Shown piece by piece: positions 58,010 to 64,000 of a DNA stretch of 64,000 nucleotides. The stretch lies in assembly GCA_039679375.1 (NCBI GenBank), contig JBDKVA010000102.1:1-64000 (forward strand), written 5' to 3'. Origin of the DNA: JBDKVA01 sp039679375. GTDB lineage: Bacteria; Bacillota; Clostridia; Acetivibrionales; DTU013. The translations under genes were made by a program, and so were the position numbers. Position 1 is the first letter of the stretch. Every line of letters starts with the position of its first letter. A model generated the notes under the pieces. It saw only the letters and a program-made list of their open reading frames with translations. It was not told the DNA's origin and did no database searches.

Positions 58010-59286
58010 TCACATTCACCCCCCATAAAAACACTTGAGCCGGACGGAATATTTGCGGAGTAAAAATCATATTGGTGCGCATTCATGTCGATCATGACAT
58101 TTTTGCCGATATCTGTTCCTTCGGGGATGTCTGCTCTTTCTCCCACCACAGTTATGCCGGAATAATAAATGTTTGGCTTGTGGGTGTTCGGTATATTGTC
58201 ACCGGTGCCAATCTTTACGTTCTGTCCTATTAGTACGTTTTCACCAATAATGCAATGATCCAGACTGCAATTTTTATCAATATGCGTGTTAGACATTATA
58301 ATGGAGTTTTCAATCAAAGTACCCTCCCCGACAATAACTCCCGGGAACAGTACGGAGTTCCTTACACGGCCAAATATCATGCAGCCTTCCGCAACGATCG
58401 ACGTCTTCGCACTGCCTGTCGGACCTATGTAATGAGGAGGTTTTACGGGGTTTGGCGTATATGTCTTCCATTCCTGATCATATAAATTGAATTCCGGAAC
58501 CCTTTTCGTCAATTCCATGTTTGATTCCCAGTAAGCCTGTATGGTTCCTACATCCCTCCAGTAGCCTACGAAATTGTAAGCCCACATGCTTCTTCCCTCT
58601 GACAGCATACGCGGAATGATATCCTTGCCGAAATCATGCTCGGAGTTCTGATCCAGTTCATCTTCTATAAGATATTCTCTGAGAATTTCCCATGTGAATA
58701 TGTAAACGCCCATGGATGCCAGAGTGCTTTTGGGATTTTTAGGTTTTTCTTCGAATTCATATATCCTTCCGTCTTCATTCGTATTCATGATGCCGTACCT
58801 GGAGGCTTCTTCATTTGGAACATTGATAACGGAGATCGTAGCCTCGGCGCCGTTCTTCTTATGGAAGGCAAGCATATCCGAATAGTCCATTTTGTAAATA
58901 TGATCGCCGGATAGTATGATCACATATTCCGGATCAAGCTTATCGACATAGTCGATATTCTGGCTGATGGCATTTGCCGTTCCCTTGTACCATTCGCCGC
59001 TGGACTCTTTCATATAGGGAGAGAGTATGGTGACCCCGCCGTTCATTCTATCCATATCCCATGGCTTTCCTATTCCGATGTGGCTGTTAAGCTTGAGAGG
59101 CTGATACTGAGTGAGGACGCCTACCGTGTCAATACCTGAATTGGTGCAATTGCTAAGCGAAAAATCAATAATTCTGTATTTGCCGCCAAAAAGGACTGCA
59201 GGCTTTGCCGATTTTTTTGTCAGGACGCCCAGCCTGCTACCCTGTCCTCCGGCCAGCAACAGGGCAATAATCTCTTTTTTTGTCAT
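58006..59286 (-). CDS. glgC: GlgC, glucose-1-phosphate adenylyltransferase
   Basis: 426 residues from the ATG at 59286, eight bases after GGGGAGGG; the ATG two codons earlier (59292) is too close to that site. Catalytic ALLLAGGQGSRLGVLTKKSA, FGGKYRIIDFSLSNCTNSGI, substrate loop WYKGTANAISQN, catalytic Asp in ILSGDHIYKMDY and C-terminal beta-helix. Makes ADP-glucose, the first committed step of glycogen synthesis. Coupled to glgD. The 235-base leader holds a structured element (59330-59440). Confidence 0.97.
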   Translation of the reverse strand: MTKKEIIALLLAGGQGSRLGVLTKKSAKPAVLFGGKYRIIDFSLSNCTNSGIDTVGVLTQYQPLKLNSHIGIGKPWDMDRMNGGVTILSPYMKESSGEWYKGTANAISQNIDYVDKLDPEYVIILSGDHIYKMDYSDMLAFHKKNGAEATISVINVPNEEASRYGIMNTNEDGRIYEFEEKPKNPKSTLASMGVYIFTWEILREYLIEDELDQNSEHDFGKDIIPRMLSEGRSMWAYNFVGYWRDVGTIQAYWESNMELTKRVPEFNLYDQEWKTYTPNPVKPPHYIGPTGSAKTSIVAEGCMIFGRVRNSVLFPGVIVGEGTLIENSIIMSNTHIDKNCSLDHCIIGENVLIGQNVKIGTGDNIPNTHKPNIYYSGITVVGERADIPEGTDIGKNVMIDMNAHQYDFYSANIPSGSSVFMGGECE

Positions 59287-59329
59287 CGCCATTCCCTCCC
59301 CGTTATTTTTATGTACAGAGCGCCGAAGT

Positions 59330-59440
59330 GTAATTTGTCGCTTAAGCGCTTCACAGTGGAAGTGAATTCCACAGTGAAACAAGCTACCGGCGCTCGCGCG
59401 GCGAGTAGGAAGGGCAGAATAATTGATTCCCTCCTACTCG
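59330..59440. repeat. Structured palindromic element in the glgC leader
   Basis: Two dyads: TTCACAGTGGAA (59350-59361) with TTCCACAGTGAA (59367-59378), one mismatch; and CGAGTAGGA-AGGG (59402-59414) with CCC-TCCTACTCG (59429-59440). Between them is a GC-rich CGCTCGCGCGGCG stretch unlike the flanks. Probably a dispersed non-coding element or a 5'-leader structure of glgC. Confidence 0.55.
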
Positions 59441-59521
59441 ATTGTCCGGATTCCTTCCTGTAGAAATATAAAGGGATTCTCCTTCCATTTTACTGCATGA
59501 TGTACCTCATGGCTATAATTA

Positions 59522-60229
59522 TTATGTAAGTTTTTTATTAACTATGCTATTTATGTTTCCATGCAAGGGACAAACTTTTATGCATATGCCGCAGACCGAC
59601 CCACGGCCAATTTGCTTGAAATTGTTATTCATATAGTCGCTGCAGGCTTTTGCATCCACTATTTCTTCCCTTGCAGCGCCTTCATGCCATTCTTTGCCGG
59701 TAAGAGCCAATGCGGGGCAGGCGTCCACACACCTGCTGCAGTTTTGGCAACTCCCCTTCCGTACAGGTTTTTCACATGGAAGCGCCATGTCGGTCAGAAT
59801 GGTAACCAGCCTCACTCGAGGCCCAAAAACTTCATGCAAAAACAGACCGTTTTTCCCAATCCGACCTAATCCGGCAAGGACAGCAGCTGTCTTGTGAGGA
59901 AAAATGCCGCTGTACGGATCCTCCATATTATTAACCGTCTGGGAAGCGGGCACTGCAACAGCATTGTATCCAAGCTGCTGTATGAACAGCTGCCCGCGGA
60001 GAGCAATCTGGTCAAGCATCGTATTTACCGTGCGGTAATGGTGGAAATATGTAAATGTTGGTTTGTCGGTAATCTCATCAATTATGGCGTCCGATAATCG
60101 CAGCCCGAATGATACGGCATAATGGCAGCTTTGAAAACTGCCCCCAAGCTTTCCGCTTATATCTGCAAAACCGGTAAATGAAGCTCCCATGCCTTCAAGC
60201 AGTTTCACAAGTTCTTCGTAAGGTTGCAT
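59522..60229 (-). CDS. QueG-like double 4Fe-4S cluster protein
   Basis: 235 residues; ATG after AGAGGAG. C-terminal ferredoxin-type part with CxxCxxCxxxCP (CQNCSRCVDACP, about 160) and a second CGICIKVCPLHG cluster; the N-terminal part (YAVSFGLRLSDAIIDEITDK, VNNMEDPYSGIFPHKTAAVL) matches the non-cobalamin relatives of epoxyqueuosine reductase. Shorter than QueG (about 380) and without its HEAT-like tail, so tRNA modification is unlikely; an unknown redox role is more probable. Monocistronic. Confidence 0.8.
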   Translation of the reverse strand: MQPYEELVKLLEGMGASFTGFADISGKLGGSFQSCHYAVSFGLRLSDAIIDEITDKPTFTYFHHYRTVNTMLDQIALRGQLFIQQLGYNAVAVPASQTVNNMEDPYSGIFPHKTAAVLAGLGRIGKNGLFLHEVFGPRVRLVTILTDMALPCEKPVRKGSCQNCSRCVDACPALALTGKEWHEGAAREEIVDAKACSDYMNNNFKQIGRGSVCGICIKVCPLHGNINSIVNKKLT

Positions 60230-60351
60230 TCAAAGCGTCTCCTCTGCACGGCAGACATGTCTTGCTTTATCTGTATTACTATAATTAATAATACCACAAA
60301 TATGCTAAATTAACCATTAAAAAATCGACTGACAGAGAGCTCTGTAACGTA

Positions 60352-61005
60352 TTATAAGCTCCACGAATTTATTAACGGATATACCTCATATATTGACCGG
60401 ACAACAGCATCTGCCAATGATAAATCCTGATTGCCCGAATTGGGATTGCAAAAGCCTATGCAGTACATTCCTGCAAGCTTTGCCGCCTTTATCCCATGCT
60501 TTGCATCCTCGATCACAAGGCAGGACATAGGCTCTATGCCAAGCTTTCCCGCTGCTTTAAGGAATATGTCGGGAGCAGGTTTACTATGTTTTACTTCTTC
60601 CCCGCTTACGATCACTTCAAAGCTATCTTTTATTCCAAGCTTATCAAGTAAAAGTTCTATAAGCTCCCTGGACGATGATGATGCCAATGCGGTTCTTATC
60701 CCTCTGCTTCTTACTGTTTGAAGCAATTCGCTGATACCGTCGATCGGTTTGAGCTTATTACTCCTAAAAAGATTTCTTTTAAAACTGAACTGTTTTTCCA
60801 GTATTTCTTCAAGTGTTGCGGTAAGCCTGTATTTTCTCTTAAGCTCCGCCCACATTTCAGGGTTGGCTACACCTACATAATTGTTTAGTTCTTCGTTCGA
60901 TATCTCATTTCCGTAATACTCCATCGTCATTTTTTCAGCCTGAAAATGGAGAGGCTCGCTATCTACAATCACACCATCCATATCAAAAATAACCGCATTT
61001 ATCAT
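60352..61005 (-). CDS. HAD-family phosphatase, beta-phosphoglucomutase/PGMB-like
   Basis: 217 residues from the ATG at 61005 (AGGGGT upstream); the open frame extends to 61107 without a ribosome site. Motif I FDMDGVIVDSEPLHFQ (two Asp), motif II TALASSSSREL, motif III KPAPDIFLKAAGKLG and motif IV VIEDAKHGIKAAKLAG are complete, with an alpha-helical C1 cap. Acts on small phosphosugars or phosphate esters; substrate unknown. Follows yaiI by 98 bases on the same strand. Confidence 0.9.
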   Translation of the reverse strand: MINAVIFDMDGVIVDSEPLHFQAEKMTMEYYGNEISNEELNNYVGVANPEMWAELKRKYRLTATLEEILEKQFSFKRNLFRSNKLKPIDGISELLQTVRSRGIRTALASSSSRELIELLLDKLGIKDSFEVIVSGEEVKHSKPAPDIFLKAAGKLGIEPMSCLVIEDAKHGIKAAKLAGMYCIGFCNPNSGNQDLSLADAVVRSIYEVYPLINSWSL

Positions 61006-61103
61006 ATTTACCCCTGCCTCATATTTTATTACCTGTTTTCTTCTCTTTTTGCAACTTTCCGTACTTTTTGTTCCTTTTATATTAATTATACTAATAATGA
61101 TAC

Positions 61104-61541
61104 TCACAAAAGCCCCGTTAACGCTCTTTCAAATTTTCCATTATCTTCATCTGTCCGCCTTTTGACATTAGCAGTCCTACCGCCTGCCCGGCGGATCTTC
61201 TGGCCAAGATGCCTCTCAAACAGTAGTTTGTCGATATTACCATCGTTATATATTAGCCCATTCTGATTTATTACTTTTGCTTTCTTACCCAACGCCAGTG
61301 CTGCAACGCCATAATCCTGCGTTACAACAATATCTCCGGATTTCACCAGATTTATCAACGCAATGTCGACACTGTCCCTGGCCTTATCAACCGTTATAAC
61401 TGTGCTGTAGCCGTCATTCAATTCGTGGCTCGTATCGATCAGCATAGTGACAGGCAGTTTATATTGTTTTGCTATTTTGACTACAATTTCTTTAACAGGA
61501 CATGCATCTGCATCAACCAATATTTGCACGATTCTTCCCAT
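61104..61541 (-). CDS. YaiI/YqxD (DUF188) family protein
   Basis: 145 residues from the ATG at 61541 (GGAAGGGA upstream). The open frame continues to 61640 but its first 23 codons lie in the dispersed repeat at 61576-61650, so the longer form is an artefact. Landmarks: ILVDADACPVKEIV, DTSHELNDGYSTVITVDKARDSVD and GDIVVTQDYGVAALALGKKA, a PIN-related acidic arrangement. Function of the family is not established. Confidence 0.92.
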   Translation of the reverse strand: MGRIVQILVDADACPVKEIVVKIAKQYKLPVTMLIDTSHELNDGYSTVITVDKARDSVDIALINLVKSGDIVVTQDYGVAALALGKKAKVINQNGLIYNDGNIDKLLFERHLGQKIRRAGGRTANVKRRTDEDNGKFERALTGLL

Positions 61542-61575
61542 TCCCTTCCTATTTTCTGTTTTACTTTTCTGTTCT

Positions 61576-61650
61576 ACGAATGTACTTATTACCGCGAATG
61601 TGAAACTATTTTCTTGTTTTTTATTGCAATTTCGCTGCAATAAGTTACTA
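61576..61650. repeat. 75-bp dispersed hairpin repeat, copy 2
   Basis: Second copy of the element at 51326-51400, same orientation, six differences. Lies just upstream of yaiI on its coding strand, so it is probably in the 5' leader or promoter region of that gene. Confidence 0.8.
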
Positions 61651-61755
61651 AATCAATAGTATGTGAGTAAAATTCTATACTCTTTTTGCCATGTAAACAA
61701 GCAGATTCATATCATAATTCAACGAAAATTCAAAAAACGGAAATTTAAATAGTCA

Positions 61756-61784
61756 TTGACAATCTCATACTAAACGATTACTAT
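61756..61784 (+). promoter_or_regulatory. Sigma-A promoter of the TetR-ABC operon
   Basis: TTGACA (61756-61761), 17 bases, TACTAT (61779-61784). Perfect -35, near-consensus -10. Confidence 0.8.
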
Positions 61785-61815
61785 ACGACTATACCAACAT
61801 ATTTAGTCATATAGT
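61780..61815 (+). promoter_or_regulatory. Likely TetR operator
   Basis: ACTATACGACTAT (61780-61792) and TTAGTCATATAGT (61803-61815): 13-base arms with two mismatches, overlapping the -10 and transcription start. Placement fits autorepression by the TetR protein encoded next. Confidence 0.65.
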
Positions 61816-61833
61816 ATATATGAGGTGATTTTT

Positions 61834-62436
61834 ATGGCAAAGGGATTCAGCGGCAAAGAGAAGGAAGTGATCCGCGAAAAGCTTATGGATGCTGCTGAGG
61901 CATGCTGGGGCAGATCCGGTATTAAAAAGACAAGTGTGGATGACCTGGTGCGTATGGTTAATATATCAAAGGGATCATTCTATCTATTTTATCCATCAAA
62001 AGAGCATTTGTTTATGGATGTCTTTGAACGGATAGAAGTACGCACAAAGGCCGAATTATTTAATATTGTACAGACTGCTAAAGGAAGCGGAAAAGAAATT
62101 TTCATATCTGTCATCAAGCAGATGTTTAATGAAGTTAAAAAAACTCCATGGATTCTGAATGTGCATAACAGCGATCTGGAGCTTCTCTTGCGAAAGCTTC
62201 CCGCTGAGCGGGTGGAAAAGCATCTGAAGAATGATGACGGATCCGTCGTTGAGCTGTTTAGAATGCTTGGGATTGATACGGTTACAGACCCGGAAGTAAT
62301 CTCAGGTGTTATGAGATCTGTTTTCCTTTTACTTTTGCATAAACAGGAAATAGGCGAAAAAGTATTTGATGAGGTTATGGCTTACCTGATTGATGCTGTT
62401 GCAATAAAACTGTTTGAGGGGGTGAAGGAAAAGTGA
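61834..62436 (+). CDS. TetR/AcrR family transcriptional regulator
   Basis: 200 residues from the ATG at 61834, after GAGGTG; an in-frame GTG at 61825 lies within that ribosome site. DNA-binding helices: MDAAEACWGRSGIKKTSVDD and LVRMVNISKGSFYLFYPSKE, the TetR signature. The rest is a helical ligand-binding domain. It overlaps the ABC ATPase gene by GTGA. Probably represses the operon until a toxic substrate of the exporter is bound. Confidence 0.92.
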   Translation: MAKGFSGKEKEVIREKLMDAAEACWGRSGIKKTSVDDLVRMVNISKGSFYLFYPSKEHLFMDVFERIEVRTKAELFNIVQTAKGSGKEIFISVIKQMFNEVKKTPWILNVHNSDLELLLRKLPAERVEKHLKNDDGSVVELFRMLGIDTVTDPEVISGVMRSVFLLLLHKQEIGEKVFDEVMAYLIDAVAIKLFEGVKEK

Positions 62437-63284
62437 TTCGTGTCGACGAGCTTGATTTTTCATATTCCAAGCGGATAAAATTCATAGAAGCGATGAGCTT
62501 TCAGGTTGGCAGCGGGGAAATATTCGGTTTTTTAGGACCGTCAGGGGCGGGTAAAAGTACAGTACAAAAGATACTGACAGGCATACTCAAGAATTATAAG
62601 GGAAGTGTAAAGGTACTTGGAACTGAAATCAAGCATGGCAACCGTGATTTTTACCAACGAATCGGCGTGGACTTCGAATTTCCGAATCTGTATGGCAAAT
62701 TCACCGCATTGGAAAACCTTGAGTTTTTCGGCGCTCTATACAACAGGACTTGCCATGACCCAATGGAACTCTTAGAACGCGTCGGGCTGAAAAATGATGC
62801 GGATAAGAAGGTCGCCGGTTTTTCAAAAGGAATGAAAATGCGCTTAAGCTTTATCCGTGCAATACAGCACAGGCCTGATCTGATTTTTCTTGATGAACCG
62901 ACATCAGGTCTGGATCCTTCCAACGCCCGTATTGTAAAAGAAATGATAATGGAGCAGAAACGTGAAGGCAAGAGTATATTGCTGACGACACATAACATGC
63001 ATGATGCCGAAGAATTATGCGACAATGTGGCTTTTATTGTGGACGGCAGCATAAAAGTCATAGGCACCCCCAGCGACCTTCGTCTGCAAAAGGGAGGCAG
63101 TACGGTCTCTTATACATATACTGAAAACGGCGTTCATCATACTGCTAATGTACCATTGGATGGTCTTAACGAAAATGCGGCTTTCATGAAGAGACTTGCC
63201 GGGAAACAGGTACTGTCCATTCATTCCGGTGAACAAACACTGGAGGATATCTTCATTGAAATAACAGGGCGGTGTCTGGCATGA
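62433..63284 (+). CDS. ABC exporter ATPase
   Basis: 283 residues from a GTG at 62433 overlapping the upstream stop (GTGA). Walker A GPSGAGKSTVQKIL, Q-loop region IGVDFEFPNLY, signature FSKGMKMRLSFIRAIQ, Walker B LIFLDEPTSGLDP, switch His TTHNMHDAE. Belongs to the DrrA/fluoroquinolone-export-like group of drug and peptide exporters. The signature has SKGMKM in place of SGGQ, common in this class. Followed by two permease genes. Confidence 0.93.
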   Translation: MIRVDELDFSYSKRIKFIEAMSFQVGSGEIFGFLGPSGAGKSTVQKILTGILKNYKGSVKVLGTEIKHGNRDFYQRIGVDFEFPNLYGKFTALENLEFFGALYNRTCHDPMELLERVGLKNDADKKVAGFSKGMKMRLSFIRAIQHRPDLIFLDEPTSGLDPSNARIVKEMIMEQKREGKSILLTTHNMHDAEELCDNVAFIVDGSIKVIGTPSDLRLQKGGSTVSYTYTENGVHHTANVPLDGLNENAAFMKRLAGKQVLSIHSGEQTLEDIFIEITGRCLA

Positions 63285-64000
63285 GAATCATTTATACAAC
63301 GCTTCAGGATATTAAGTTTCAGTTCAAATATGGGTTTTATTTTATTTATGCAATTGTGGTGCTGTTTTATATTGTTATCATGGAGTTTCTTCCAGGAACG
63401 TGGAGGAGCAATGCCACAGCCATTATACTTTTCACTGATCCTGCCGCACTTGGATTCTTCTTCATCGGGGGCATTCTATTACTGGAAAAGAACGAAAGAA
63501 TCCTGGACGCACTATTTGTTTCTCCGCTTGAAATATGGGAGTATGTCCTTGCTAAAGCAGCATCACTGGGTCTTATCTCGGTGGTCACCGGTGTTGTTAT
63601 AGCAGTTGTCGGCCTTGGCGAAAAAGTAAATGTTCCGGTTCTGGTGCTTTCGCTTTTTACAGGCTCAGTCTTATACACCTTTATTGGATTGGCAGCAGGT
63701 GTTAAAGCAAAAACTGTTAATCAATTTATGGTCATAACAATCCCCGCCGAAATCTTGTTGAGTACCCCGCCTGTTTTTCTGCTGTTCGGAGTGAAATCGG
63801 TATTTCTTGAAATAATGCCAGGCTCTCTTATACTCAGGCTATTTCAGTGGTGTACGGGAAATTATTCATCTGCAAACCCGTTACTGATGCTTGCGGGCAT
63901 ACTGGTCTGGTCCGTTCCGGCATTTTATCTGGCCATTAACCGCATGGAATGGTTCTTGTCAAGGATAGGAGGTGAAGCATATGAGACAGGCAGTAAGGCT
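63281..64000 (+). CDS. ABC exporter permease, 3' end beyond window
   Basis: 240 codons visible, still open at base 64000. ATG at 63281 overlaps the ATPase stop (ATGA). Multiple hydrophobic segments (YGFYFIYAIVVLFYIVIMEF, AALGFFFIGGILLLEKNERI, LVLSLFTGSVLYTFIGLAAG) and the ABC-2-type motif ERILDALFVSPLEIWEYVLAK. It likely ends a few codons past the window because the next gene starts at 63981 inside it. Works with the ATPase at 62433 to pump drugs or peptides out. Confidence 0.88.
   Translation, partial: MRIIYTTLQDIKFQFKYGFYFIYAIVVLFYIVIMEFLPGTWRSNATAIILFTDPAALGFFFIGGILLLEKNERILDALFVSPLEIWEYVLAKAASLGLISVVTGVVIAVVGLGEKVNVPVLVLSLFTGSVLYTFIGLAAGVKAKTVNQFMVITIPAEILLSTPPVFLLFGVKSVFLEIMPGSLILRLFQWCTGNYSSANPLLMLAGILVWSVPAFYLAINRMEWFLSRIGGEAYETGSKA
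63981..64000 (+). CDS. Start of a second exporter permease gene
   Basis: ATG at 63981 in a new frame behind a strong AGGAGGTG (63967-63974), followed by six codons (MRQAVR) before the window ends. Position and overlap indicate the second membrane half of the exporter. Confidence 0.5.

Noticed and set aside
1..64000. Prophage, CRISPR array, tRNA or rRNA genes
   Set aside because: No phage structural genes, regularly spaced repeats, or RNA gene signatures were seen on either strand.

Overview
The window looks like chromosome of an anaerobic, spore-forming Clostridia species, probably near the Ruminiclostridium/Acetivibrio group (an inference from gene content; no marker gene is present). Pointers are AddAB, the clostridial GlgC/GlgD pair, an archaeal-type AspRS, DUF4179 anti-sigma proteins, a c-di-AMP riboswitch before a cell-wall hydrolase, moderate-to-low G+C and strong GGAGG ribosome sites. 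I see no tRNA, rRNA, CRISPR array or intact insertion sequence.

Layout. 1-2444: three-gene minus operon of exported proteins, the last a DUF3160 lipoprotein cut by the window edge. 2751-5462: a toroid-like protein, a mini membrane protein carrying the decarboxylase beta-subunit motif, and an arginine-deiminase-family enzyme. 5680-13157: oligosaccharide ABC uptake locus (two permeases, lipoprotein, TIM-barrel protein) divergent from a membrane-bound AraC regulator. 13295-16069: NlpC/P60 hydrolase under a ydaO c-di-AMP riboswitch, and a rhomboid protease. 16113-16276: composite palindromic element. 16432: APH-like kinase.

17331-23332 is the most interesting part: two paralogous condensation-domain acyltransferases, an ACP, a ketoacyl synthase III, an SDR reductase and a hotdog thioesterase, in four transcription units. 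All four units have a promoter-like sequence fitting AC-N17-CATAnnnTA, the Bacillus sigma-K pattern; three share the longer motif GTAACA-N15-CCATAATATA. I propose an undescribed sporulation-stage pathway making an acylated product.

23329-26447: polysaccharide deacetylase lipoprotein and a non-discriminating type AspRS behind a structured leader. 26749-35904: a 2936-residue secreted RHS/YD protein whose tail has the four acidic positions of a PIN nuclease, followed by a small likely immunity gene. 36268-45122: Ig-like membrane protein and addBA. 45380-51272: a 48-codon ORF, two convergent ECF sigma/DUF4179 anti-sigma modules, and a calcium-loop protein. 51497-52258: Phd antitoxin-Uma2 nuclease fusion with consensus promoter and a 13-bp palindromic operator. 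52417-56814: DUF2500 protein, DMT exporter, polar amino acid ABC transporter, and an unknown protein. 56888-59286: glycogen genes glgCD. 59522-61541: QueG-like Fe-S protein, HAD phosphatase, YaiI. 61834-64000: TetR regulator with its own ABC exporter, cut by the window edge.

Dispersed repeats include a 75-bp hairpin element present twice (51326 and 61576), a widespread GCGAGATTGCC-type repeat (49955) and a structured element in the glgC leader. Where an upstream in-frame codon exists, I chose starts by Shine-Dalgarno position; several therefore lie downstream of the longest open frame.
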